A stretch of DNA of 35,968 bases from JBQTII01 sp052387905 (GTDB taxonomy: Bacteria > Actinomycetota > Actinomycetes > Sporichthyales > Sporichthyaceae), in NCBI GenBank assembly GCA_052387905.1, contig JBQTIR010000033.1, positions 1-35,968 of the forward strand, read 5' to 3'. A program made the translations under genes and the position numbers. Of the stretch, positions 6,787 through 13,441 are shown one piece after another. Positions within the stretch are counted from its first letter, which is position 1. Each line of letters opens with the position of its first letter. The notes under the pieces are model-generated. The model ran no database searches and was not told the origin of the DNA. It was given only the letters and a program-made list of their open reading frames with translations.

Positions 6787-8129
6787 GCAATCTTCCGCGC
6801 GGCCCGGCAGATATCCCGATCCGCGCGGTGACCCGGGGAGCAAAACTCGCGGCACTGCCCCTGGGCATGGCCGGGCGCGCGACGATCGGCCTGGGCAAGC
6901 GCATCGGTGGACGACCGGCTGAAGTCGTCGCCGCAGAGATCCAGGCGCGCACTGCCGAGCAGATCTTCAAGACCCTCGGCGAACTCAAGGGTGGGGCCAT
7001 GAAGTTCGGCCAGGCACTTTCGATCATGGAGGCGGCCCTTCCCGAACCGATGGTCGGGCCCTACCGCGCGACGCTGGTCAAGCTCCAGGAGTCGGCTCCG
7101 CCGCTGCCACCGCGCATCGTCATCGACGTCATGTCCACGAACCTGGGCCCACAGTGGCGCGGACTGTTCGCGGAGTTCGACACCGCCGCAGTCGCCGCCG
7201 CCAGCGTGGGTCAGGTGCACCGCGCCATCTGGTCGGACGGCCGCGAGGTGGCCGTGAAGATCCAGTACCCCGGCGCCGGCGAGGCGCTACTCGGTGACCT
7301 CAACCAGATCTCGCGTCTTGCGCGGGTGTTCGGGGGGCTCGCGCCCGGTCTGGACATCAAGCCGCTGATCGCCGAGCTCAAGGACCGCGTCGCCGAGGAG
7401 CTGGACTACGGCCTTGAGGCACAGTCCCAGCGCGCCTTCGCCGAGGCCTTCGCCGGCGACCCCGACATTGCCATCCCCGCGGTCGTGCACCAGAGCGGCA
7501 AGGTGCTGATCACCGAGTGGATGGACGGCACCCCCCTGTCCAAAATCATCACCGAGTCCGACCAAGCGCAGCGCGACCGGGCCGGCGAGCTTTACCACCG
7601 CTTCCTGCTCTCCGGGCCCGGCCGGGCCGGCCTGCTGCACGCCGACCCGCACCCGGGTAATTTCCGCATGCTCCCCGACGGTCGCCTCGGCGTCCTGGAC
7701 TTCGGGGCGGTCAACCACCTGCCCGAGGGTCTGCCCCCTGCGGTCGGAGTGCTGCTGGCGATGGCGCTGAGCGGTGACGCGCAGGGTGTCGCCGACGGGC
7801 TGCGCTCGGAGGGCTTTCTCAAACCCTCCATCACCATCGAGGCGGACAAGCTGCTGGGCTACCTGCTGCCGTTCCTGGAGCCGGTCACCACGGAACACTT
7901 CCGCTTCTCCCGCGCTTGGCTGCGCGCCCAGGGGACCCGGGTCGGAGATCCACGTTCCGCGTCCTACTACACGGGCCTGCAACTGAACCTCCCCCCGCGC
8001 TACCTGCTGCTGCACCGGGTCTGGATCGGGGCAATCGGCGTGCTCTGCCAGTTGGAGGCCGCCGGGAATTGGCGTGCGCAACTCGCCGAGGTGCTACCCG
8101 GCGGCGAGGCCCTGCGCGAGGGGCTCTGA
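6783..8129 (+). CDS. ABC1/AarF/UbiB-family atypical kinase
   Basis: Atypical protein-kinase-like ATPase of the ABC1/UbiB family, about 448 residues from the GTG at 6783 (four-base GTGA overlap with the ThiF-like gene). Family hallmarks are in order: the KxGQ motif in GGAMKFGQALS (near residue 80), the alanine-rich loop AAVAAASVGQVHRA, the lysine strand REVAVKIQYPG, EELDYGLEAQ, the catalytic-loop equivalent LLHADPHPGNF and the metal-binding LGVLDFGAVNHLP. All expected residues are intact. The family supports isoprenoid-quinone synthesis in other bacteria. In mycobacteria the orthologous gene sits next to whiB7 and is linked to drug tolerance in some reports; this is family knowledge. A strong hairpin follows eight bases after the stop. 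Confidence 0.9.
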   Translation: MSNLPRGPADIPIRAVTRGAKLAALPLGMAGRATIGLGKRIGGRPAEVVAAEIQARTAEQIFKTLGELKGGAMKFGQALSIMEAALPEPMVGPYRATLVKLQESAPPLPPRIVIDVMSTNLGPQWRGLFAEFDTAAVAAASVGQVHRAIWSDGREVAVKIQYPGAGEALLGDLNQISRLARVFGGLAPGLDIKPLIAELKDRVAEELDYGLEAQSQRAFAEAFAGDPDIAIPAVVHQSGKVLITEWMDGTPLSKIITESDQAQRDRAGELYHRFLLSGPGRAGLLHADPHPGNFRMLPDGRLGVLDFGAVNHLPEGLPPAVGVLLAMALSGDAQGVADGLRSEGFLKPSITIEADKLLGYLLPFLEPVTTEHFRFSRAWLRAQGTRVGDPRSASYYTGLQLNLPPRYLLLHRVWIGAIGVLCQLEAAGNWRAQLAEVLPGGEALREGL

Positions 8130-8136
8130 AACCTGA

Positions 8137-8173
8137 CGGTGGCCCGGGTCCCCAGGGGGGAACCGGGCCACCG
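8137..8173 (+). terminator. Strong hairpin terminator after the ABC1 kinase gene
   Basis: Perfect 11-bp stem CGGTGGCCCGG (8137-8147) and CCGGGCCACCG (8163-8173), with a further partly pairing CCCC/GGGG inside the loop. It starts eight bases after the ABC1 stop and also faces the end of the minus-strand small gene at 8189, so it may work in both directions. There is no T-tract, which is common in high-GC actinomycetes. Confidence 0.7.
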
Positions 8174-8188
8174 CGGTGACGCGTGAAC

Positions 8189-8386
8189 TCAGACCAGCTC
8201 GCGGGTTGCGAGCGGCCGGGCGTGCGCATGAGCACGGTCGGCCCGTCGCTGCGCGCGGTCTGCGCGCTTCTGCAACCGGGCCGCCCGGCGCAGCGCGCGG
8301 AGCGGAGCGAGCAGGCGCTCATTCTCCGCCTCGGCGCGCAGGGTGCGCAGGCGTTCGCGCGCCAGGTCTTCCCCGACGGCGTACAT
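8189..8386 (-). CDS. Small basic Arg/Ala-rich helical protein
   Basis: A 65-residue protein starting MYAVGEDLARERLR, followed by an almost uninterrupted Arg/Ala/Leu helix (LRALRRAARLQKRADRAQRR). The ATG at 8386 has a near-ideal ribosome-binding site, ACAGGAGA, five bases upstream, which is the main reason for calling it real. Short proteins with this composition and the MY...E.LAR start are common but uncharacterised in actinomycetes. It lies 90 bp downstream of whiB7 on the same strand and could be co-transcribed. No domain, cysteine or membrane segment is seen. A role in nucleic-acid binding would be speculation. Confidence 0.72.
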   Translation of the reverse strand: MYAVGEDLARERLRTLRAEAENERLLAPLRALRRAARLQKRADRAQRRADRAHAHARPLATRELV

Positions 8387-8475
8387 GGCGTTCTCCTGTC
8401 AATTGTCTGCACCAGAGTGATCTGACGTTTGCTCAGGTCATGAGCAGTGATCAGATCGTGACGGCGACGTCGGCG

Positions 8476-8763
8476 TCAGGCAGCCACGTCGGACTTGCGC
8501 GGGCGCCCACGAGGACGCTTGCGCGGAACAACGACGCCGGCGAGGAAGAGCTCCCCGCCCCAGACACCCCACGGCTCGGCGCGCTCCAGCGCTCCGTCGA
8601 GGCAGTCACGACGTAGCGGGCAGGACACGCACAGGGACTTGGCGTACTCGACGTCGGCCGGAGCCTCGGCGAAGAACACGTCCGCGCCCGCCGCACGGCA
8701 TGGGGTGGTCGGGCAGCGTTCACCGGCGGTGGCGCCCGCCTCGGCGGTGATCAGGCCTTGCAT
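8476..8763 (-). CDS. whiB7: WhiB7-type iron-sulfur transcriptional regulator
   Basis: WhiB-like [4Fe-4S] transcription factor of 95 residues. The cluster-binding cysteines are one in ERCPTTPC near residues 17-22 and the CVSCPLRRDC group near residues 45-54. The turn EPWGVWGGE is the WhiB7/WblC variant that contacts the principal sigma factor. The C-terminal AT-hook RGRPRK, flanked by basic residues, distinguishes WhiB7 from other Wbl proteins and binds AT-rich DNA just upstream of -35 boxes. In mycobacteria and Streptomyces (WblC) it activates intrinsic resistance genes after ribosome-targeting antibiotics. The ATG at 8763 has AAGGAG nine bases upstream. The gene is preceded by a leader of about 470 bases with an upstream ORF and an intrinsic terminator, and lies downstream of uvrD2, as in mycobacteria. 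Confidence 0.95.
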   Translation of the reverse strand: MQGLITAEAGATAGERCPTTPCRAAGADVFFAEAPADVEYAKSLCVSCPLRRDCLDGALERAEPWGVWGGELFLAGVVVPRKRPRGRPRKSDVAA

Positions 8764-8878
8764 GGTGGTGCTCCTTCACTCCAAGGTGCCCGCTGGTGTG
8801 GGGCATCTGGTGGACGGTCGAGCCGGCAGTAGGTGGGCCAGTTCGGTGGACAACTGCGGGTGGACAAGTGCTGATGGG

Positions 8879-8920
8879 CAAAGAAAAGGGCCGCGGATCC
8901 CGGGTTCGGGTTCCGCGGCC
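8879..8920 (-). terminator. Attenuator (intrinsic terminator) in the whiB7 leader
   Basis: On the minus strand the perfect 9-bp arms GGCCGCGGA and TCCGCGGCC (8912-8920 and 8889-8897), separated by a 14-base loop, are followed by CTTTTCTTTGC, a T-rich tract. This is an intrinsic terminator between the stop of the upstream ORF (8947) and the whiB7 start (8763). That is the position of the attenuator known in whiB7/wblC leaders. Two TTGTCCACC copies lie between it and whiB7 (8845-8853 and 8859-8867, complement). Confidence 0.78.
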
Positions 8921-8946
8921 TGAGAGTCAGCGCCGATCTGGTGGTG

Positions 8947-9183
8947 CTAGACCGGTGGATCACAGGTGGTGCGGAGAGCCCGGGGGCCAAAGGTGCCCTG
9001 ACCCCGATCGCGCTTGGCAACCATGACGTGCACGGTGGCCGGAACGCGGGCGGAGATCTGCTCGAGTGCCGGGGCGTAACGCGGTGCGACAGGGACGCAC
9101 GACGTCGGTGCCCAGGACACGGAGGTGCCGACAGCGGTGGCGCTGCCCAGAGAGTTGCTCGTGAGAGTCGTATTGATCTTCAC
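8947..9183 (-). CDS. whiB7 upstream ORF / leader peptide, 78 codons
   Basis: An upstream open reading frame in the whiB7 leader. It starts with GTG at 9183, preceded by a strong ACGGAGG ribosome-binding site nine bases away. It encodes MKINTTLTSNSLGSATAV and continues for 78 codons with no recognised domain; a basic C-terminal third contains VAKRDRGQGTFGPRALR. The stop at 8947 comes about 27 bases before the terminator hairpin. Translating ribosomes, or antibiotic-stalled ones, would thus be placed to alter which RNA structure forms. In mycobacterial and Streptomyces whiB7/wblC leaders such an ORF couples ribosome inhibition to read-through. Here the same role is inferred from the layout. The peptide itself may have no function. 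Confidence 0.72.
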   Translation of the reverse strand: MKINTTLTSNSLGSATAVGTSVSWAPTSCVPVAPRYAPALEQISARVPATVHVMVAKRDRGQGTFGPRALRTTCDPPV

Positions 9184-9241
9184 CGTCGATCACCTCCGTC
9201 AAGGTCCTCGTGCGCGCGCTGGATACGCCCGCTCGTCACCG

Positions 9242-9280
9242 AGAGTACGTCCGGGCCCCGAGGCGCTGCAAATGAATTAA
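9242..9280 (-). promoter_or_regulatory. WhiB7-type autoregulated promoter of the whiB7 leader
   Basis: Minus-strand -35 TTGCAG (9266-9271) and -10 TACTCT (9242-9247) with an 18-base spacer. An AT-rich block TTAATTCATTT (9270-9280) abuts or overlaps the -35; such a patch is rare in this GC-rich DNA. WhiB7 AT-hooks are known to bind AT-rich sequence just upstream of -35 boxes, so this fits positive autoregulation. The expected transcription start is near 9235, about 50 bases before the upstream ORF. The elements also lie between uvrD2 and its downstream partners. Confidence 0.68.
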
Positions 9281-9315
9281 CCGCGGTGTCGGGTCACAGA
9301 TCGGTCACTTCAGGT

Positions 9316-11421
9316 TCAGGTGTCTGCGGACCCGTCAGATGCCCCGCTGCAAATCGCGATGACGTCCGGTCCGTAGCGCTCCAGCTTGGCCGAGCCGACA
9401 CCGGCAATCCGCGACAACTCCGGCAGCGCGACAGGGGTCGCCTCCGCGATCGCTTGCAGGGTGGCGTCGGTGAACACGCAGTAGGCCGGCAGGGAGGCCT
9501 CACGGGAGCGTGCCAACCGCCAGGACCGCAGCCGCTCCAACAGGGCCTCGTCGTAGTCGGCGGGGCAGTCCTCACAGCGCCCCAGCTTGCGGGCGACGGC
9601 ATCGATGAGCGTGGCCTGACAGATCCGGCAGGTCAGGGCGGCTCGGTTCTTGGCGCGGGCGCGGGCCGGGGGGCGAGCCGCCGGGGGCGACCCGGGGGCG
9701 TGCAGCCCGTCAAGGAAGCGCGACGGGCGCCGTGACCCGCGCCCGCCGCTGCCCCGAGCGGTCGCCCAGGACAGCGAGAGCCGATCCTTGGCCCGGGTCA
9801 GGCCCACGTAGAACAGCCGGCGCTCCTCCTCGACCGCGGCCGGGGTCTCGGCGTAGCTGATCGGCACCATGCCCTCAACCAGGCCCACGAGGTAGACCTC
9901 GTCCCACTCCAGGCCCTTGGCGGCGTGCATCGAGGCGAGCGTGACTCCCTCGACGACCGGCACATGGGCATCGGCTGCGCGGGAGTCAAGCTCGGCGACC
10001 AGGTCGCTGAGGCCGGCCGCGGGATCGACGCGAGCCAACTCCTCCGCGATGCCCGCGAGGGCCGCGAGCGAAGCGGCGCGCTCACCGGCCGCCCCGGCGC
10101 TGACCGGACCTGCCACTGCCATCCCGGCACCGGCGAGCACGTCGCGCACCTGGCCCGGGAGATCGGTGGCGAGCGAGGCGTCTGCGTCGTTGCCCAGGTC
10201 GCCGGAGCGGGCAGCACCCCGCAACAGCGTGCGGGCCGCCATGATCTCGGGGCGCTCGAAGAATTTTTCCCCACCACGCAACAGGTACGGCACTCCCGCC
10301 GCGGCCAGGGCCTGCTCGTAGGCGGCGGACTGCCCGTTGGTGCGGAACAGCACTGCGATCGCGCTGGCTGGTGTCCCCGCATCCAGCGACCCGGCGATCG
10401 ACGCGGCGACGGAAGCCGCCTCGGTCTCCTCGTCAGGGTGTTCGCGCACGATCGGCACGGGACCGGTGGGGCGCTGTGCCGCGAGCGCCAACGGCGGAGC
10501 GCCGCCAGGACCGGCGCCGGCGAGCACGGCGTTCGCGACCGCGACGATCTGCGGCGTGGACCGATAATTGCGGACCAACCGCAGGATCTGAGCACCCCGA
10601 TGACGCCGGGCGAAGCCCAGCAGGTGCGCCGGGGTGGCTCCGGCGAAGGAGTAGATCGTCTGCGCGGGGTCGCCGACGACGCAGAGGTCCTCGCGCTCCC
10701 CCAACCAGAGTTCGAGGAGGCGCTGCTGCAGGGGGCTCACGTCCTGGTACTCGTCGACGACGAAGGTGCGGTACTGGCGGTGCACCTTCTCGGCGATGTC
10801 GGGATCAGCCAGCATCCCGACGGTGAGCAGCAGGATGTCTTCCATGTCGATCACGCTGCGGGCGCGCTTGACGTCCTCGTAGAGGCCGTAAAGCTCGGCC
10901 ATCCGGGCCGGGGTGAGACCGGCCGGAGGGGTACGCGAACCGGCGGCGACTGCCCGGACGTAATCCGCTGGGGCGATTTGGCAGACCTTGGACCACTCGA
11001 TCTCGGCTGCGAGGTCGCGGACCTCCGCCTGCCCGGGTCGCACGCCGAGCCGCGACGCGGCTGCCGCGACCAGCGGAGCTTTGGACGCCTCGATGCGCGG
11101 CATCTCGCCACCGATCGCGGTCGGCCAGAAGTAACGCAACTGCCGCAGGGCTGCCGCGTGGAAGGTGCGGGTCTGCACCCCACCGGCACCCAATGCGCGC
11201 AGGCGCGAGCGCATCTCCCCAGCGGCCCGCGTGGTGAACGTGACCGCCAGCACTTGCGGGGCGGTGAACGCCCCCGTCGCGACCCCGTAGGCGATGCGGT
11301 GGGTGATCGCGCGCGTCTTGCCGGTGCCGGCACCGGCGAGCACGCACACCGGACCGGACACTGCCTCGGCGACGGCGCGCTGTTCCGGGTCGAGCGCGTC
11401 CAGAATCCGTTCCGCCCCCAT
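9316..11421 (-). CDS. uvrD2: ATP-dependent DNA helicase UvrD2
   Basis: Superfamily 1A 3'-5' DNA helicase, 701 residues from the ATG at 11421. That start follows GGGAGG and gives the usual mycobacterial UvrD2 length; an upstream start at 11469 adds 16 residues of no family character. Motif I is LAGAGTGKTR (about 28-37), motif II is VVDEYQDVSPLQ, motif III region is VVGDPAQTIYSFAGA, motif V is ASMHAAKGLEWDEVYLVGL and motif VI is LFYVGLTRAKDRLSLSW. After the motor comes the UvrD2-specific tetracysteine module CRICQATL...CEDC, then a C-terminal HRDC domain (YCVFTDATLQAIAEATPVAL, IAGVGSAKLERYG). In mycobacteria UvrD2 is essential and the tetracysteine, not the HRDC, is needed for unwinding. It is divergent from mycoredoxin and upstream of the whiB7 leader. 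Confidence 0.95.
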   Translation of the reverse strand: MGAERILDALDPEQRAVAEAVSGPVCVLAGAGTGKTRAITHRIAYGVATGAFTAPQVLAVTFTTRAAGEMRSRLRALGAGGVQTRTFHAAALRQLRYFWPTAIGGEMPRIEASKAPLVAAAASRLGVRPGQAEVRDLAAEIEWSKVCQIAPADYVRAVAAGSRTPPAGLTPARMAELYGLYEDVKRARSVIDMEDILLLTVGMLADPDIAEKVHRQYRTFVVDEYQDVSPLQQRLLELWLGEREDLCVVGDPAQTIYSFAGATPAHLLGFARRHRGAQILRLVRNYRSTPQIVAVANAVLAGAGPGGAPPLALAAQRPTGPVPIVREHPDEETEAASVAASIAGSLDAGTPASAIAVLFRTNGQSAAYEQALAAAGVPYLLRGGEKFFERPEIMAARTLLRGAARSGDLGNDADASLATDLPGQVRDVLAGAGMAVAGPVSAGAAGERAASLAALAGIAEELARVDPAAGLSDLVAELDSRAADAHVPVVEGVTLASMHAAKGLEWDEVYLVGLVEGMVPISYAETPAAVEEERRLFYVGLTRAKDRLSLSWATARGSGGRGSRRPSRFLDGLHAPGSPPAARPPARARAKNRAALTCRICQATLIDAVARKLGRCEDCPADYDEALLERLRSWRLARSREASLPAYCVFTDATLQAIAEATPVALPELSRIAGVGSAKLERYGPDVIAICSGASDGSADT

Positions 11422-11618
11422 GACTGCCCGGCCTCCCGTCCCCCGCCAGATCTCCGATCGGATCGCCATCCTTGCAGCGCCTGCCGACAGTCGCGATCCG
11501 GACGGCGCGGTGGATGACGAACATTCTCCCGGGGGCCGGGATTTCCTGGGGACCGTCCGGTGTTTGGTCCCGTAGAACCGATACCTCCGCGAAGCACCCG
11601 ACGAAAGGCCCTGCCCGC

Positions 11619-11897
11619 ATGAGCTCGAACTCCGACGCCCCGACCGCCGGACCGTCGATCCTGACCATGTTCAGCACGCGCTGGTGCGGCTACTGCAAGC
11701 GCCTCAAGCTCATGATGCAGAACGAGGGCATCGACTTCGTCGAGGTGGACATCGAGCACGACCGCGAGGCCGAAGCCTTCGTCGTCGCGGTGAATCGCGG
11801 CAACGCGACGGTGCCGACCCTGCACTTCCCCGATGGCAGTGCTCTCACCAACCCCAGCCTCGCCCAGGTCAAGGCCCAGCTGGCCGCCGCTGGTTGA
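11619..11897 (+). CDS. Mycoredoxin (Mrx1-type glutaredoxin)
   Basis: A 92-residue thioredoxin-fold oxidoreductase that reduces mycothiol mixed disulfides in the cytosol. The active site is STRWCGYCKRL near residue 25, a CGYC version of the mycoredoxin CxYC motif. The cis-proline region is NATVPTLHFPDGS and a glycine/asparagine block LTNPSLAQVKAQL follows, as in Rv3198A. The ATG at 11619 has GAAAGG as ribosome-binding site; an upstream extension of the frame lacks sequence character. It is divergent from uvrD2 across about 200 bp. Its 3' end overlaps the 3' end of the convergent HNH gene by 29 bp. Confidence 0.93.
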   Translation: MSSNSDAPTAGPSILTMFSTRWCGYCKRLKLMMQNEGIDFVEVDIEHDREAEAFVVAVNRGNATVPTLHFPDGSALTNPSLAQVKAQLAAAG

Positions 11898-13305
11898 GCC
11901 GCAGGCCGGTTCGTTCAGCGTGCGGTGTGCGCGTCGTGCGGCGGATCCCCGCCGGAGTGCACCAGATCACGGTGCCGTCGGAGCGGAGTTCTACCTGCCA
12001 GCCAGGGAGGTGTTTGACCCGGTGGTGGCGTTCACACAACGTGATCATGTTGTGCTCGGCGGTCGCGCCGCCGGTGCCATCAGCGCGGTGGGGGATGACG
12101 TGGTCGAGTTCGTTGCGCCCGGTGCGGGTGCAGCCGGGGAAGCGGCAGGTTTCGTCGCGAACGAGGACGCGTTCGACCAAGGCGGGCGGGGGCCGGTAGC
12201 GGGTGGTCCCGTAGTCCAGCACGGTGCCGTCAGCAGGGTCAGTGAGGATGCGCCGCCAGGTGGCGTTGGTGTCGGTCGCGATGCGGCGGGCCATCTCGGC
12301 GGTGATCGGGCCGTGGCCAGGCAGCTCGCCGCCGTCGTCGCCGAGGCCGAGCAGGGTCCCGGCCGGGACCACGACGCGGACCTCAGTACGCACCTGCGGG
12401 CGGGGTCCGGTGGCTGGGTGCACGAGAAGGTCGACCAGGGCGTCAACGCGGCGGGCGTCCAAGGTCCGCTCGTCCCCGGGTTCGCTGGTGGCCTTGGCGT
12501 GGGCGTCGATGATCCCGAACACGACCTGGGCGTCGCGGGCGTCCAGGTAGGCGCTGATGTAGGACATCCCATCGCGGGCCGCGCTGAGCTCGACGTGGCG
12601 GTCACGGTGCTGCTGCTCGTGGCGGCGACGCGCCGCGTCGGGGTCGAGGCGCAGCACAGCGCGGCGCACGCGATCGCGTAGCCGCCTTGGGGTGAACGTG
12701 GCGGCCTGCTTGAGGAGCTCTGTCTCCAGGGTCGCGCATTGGGCGCGGGTGAGCTCTGTGGTCTCGCTCATGAGGATCCGGACGGCCACCAGGTCGATCT
12801 CACCGCGGCACAGGGTCTGCAGGGTGGCGGGCAGGCGGTAGCTCAGGTAAAGCGCCTCGTTGACCATCCGGGCGGCGGCGCCCGGGTCCAGGTGCAGGGC
12901 GAGCGCGATCTCCTGGGCGACCCCGTCCTGGATCTGGTGCTCGGTGTGGCCGGGGCGCCGGGCATCGATCTGGGCCTTCGCATAGGCCCCGACCTCGCGC
13001 AGCTGATGCCCCTGCGCGAAGGCGGCACTGCGGGCCCAGGCCGCGATCCGGTCCACGGAGTCGGCGTCGTAGGCCGGCGCCACCTCGCCCTCGGGCTCGG
13101 ATTCGAGCAGGGCGGCGGTCAGCTCAGGCCCGACCGGCAGGTGCGACCACAGCAACCCGTCATCGGCGGGGTACTCACGGGGCAGCCCACCAGCGGCAGC
13201 TTCCCGTAGCCGGGCCAGGTCACCTAACCCCGTCTGCGTGACGAAGTCTGCCCACTGCGCGTCAGGCACCGCCGGGCCCGTAAGATCGGGAATTCGATCG
13301 AACAT
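11869..13305 (-). CDS. DUF222/13E12-repeat family HNH endonuclease, LexA-controlled
   Basis: A 478-residue 13E12-repeat-type protein. The N-terminal two thirds form the DUF222 region (YAKAQIDARRPGHTEHQIQD, AARMVNEALYLSYRLPATLQ, LRDRVRRAVLRLDPDAARRR). The C-terminus is an HNH nuclease with CRFPGCTRTGRNELDHVIPH, then GGATAEHNMITLCERHHRVK; the histidines, asparagine and two paired cysteines are intact. Homologues are multicopy in actinomycetes, some SOS-induced and used as prophage attachment sites in M. tuberculosis. The ATG lies inside a perfect LexA palindrome with a well-placed TATCAT -10, so it is probably leaderless and SOS-induced. It is inserted between mycoredoxin and nudC, which adjoin in mycobacteria. 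Function is unproven; DNA cleavage during repair or mobility is an inference. Confidence 0.9.
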   Translation of the reverse strand: MFDRIPDLTGPAVPDAQWADFVTQTGLGDLARLREAAAGGLPREYPADDGLLWSHLPVGPELTAALLESEPEGEVAPAYDADSVDRIAAWARSAAFAQGHQLREVGAYAKAQIDARRPGHTEHQIQDGVAQEIALALHLDPGAAARMVNEALYLSYRLPATLQTLCRGEIDLVAVRILMSETTELTRAQCATLETELLKQAATFTPRRLRDRVRRAVLRLDPDAARRRHEQQHRDRHVELSAARDGMSYISAYLDARDAQVVFGIIDAHAKATSEPGDERTLDARRVDALVDLLVHPATGPRPQVRTEVRVVVPAGTLLGLGDDGGELPGHGPITAEMARRIATDTNATWRRILTDPADGTVLDYGTTRYRPPPALVERVLVRDETCRFPGCTRTGRNELDHVIPHRADGTGGATAEHNMITLCERHHRVKHLPGWQVELRSDGTVIWCTPAGIRRTTRTPHAERTGLRLNQRRPAGP

Positions 13306-13314
13306 ATGTTCGAT
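13297..13314. promoter_or_regulatory. LexA/SOS box overlapping the HNH start codon
   Basis: ATCGAACATATGTTCGAT is a perfect 18-bp palindrome containing TCGAAC-N4-GTTCGA, the actinobacterial LexA consensus (Cheo-type box). The start codon of the minus-strand HNH gene (13305-13303) is in its centre. With the -10 at 13313-13318, LexA bound here would cover the predicted transcription start and the translation start. Confidence 0.92.
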
Positions 13315-13341
13315 GATAATCTCACCGACGCACCACGTCCA
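13313..13341 (-). promoter_or_regulatory. Predicted leaderless promoter of the HNH gene
   Basis: On the minus strand, -35 TGGACG (13336-13341) and -10 TATCAT (13313-13318) are 17 bases apart. The -10 is followed by exactly seven bases and then the ATG, the usual spacing for actinobacterial leaderless mRNAs that start at the initiation codon. No Shine-Dalgarno sequence is present upstream, which agrees with this. Confidence 0.65.
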
Positions 13342-13441
13342 GTCTTGCCCGTGAGAAATTTCAGAAGATTCTGAGTGTCATTCAGCTCGGTAGGCCCTCA
13401 CCGCTGCAGGACAACCGCGATCCAGATCTTGTGAATCCCCG

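Noticed and set aside
8960..9202. Second overlapping minus-strand frame in the whiB7 leader
   Set aside because: The frame starting at GTG 9183 has the better-placed GGAGG and ends at a more sensible place relative to the terminator.
9925..11517. 530-residue plus-strand frame opposite uvrD2
   Set aside because: Low-complexity antisense product with no family match; uvrD2 is complete.
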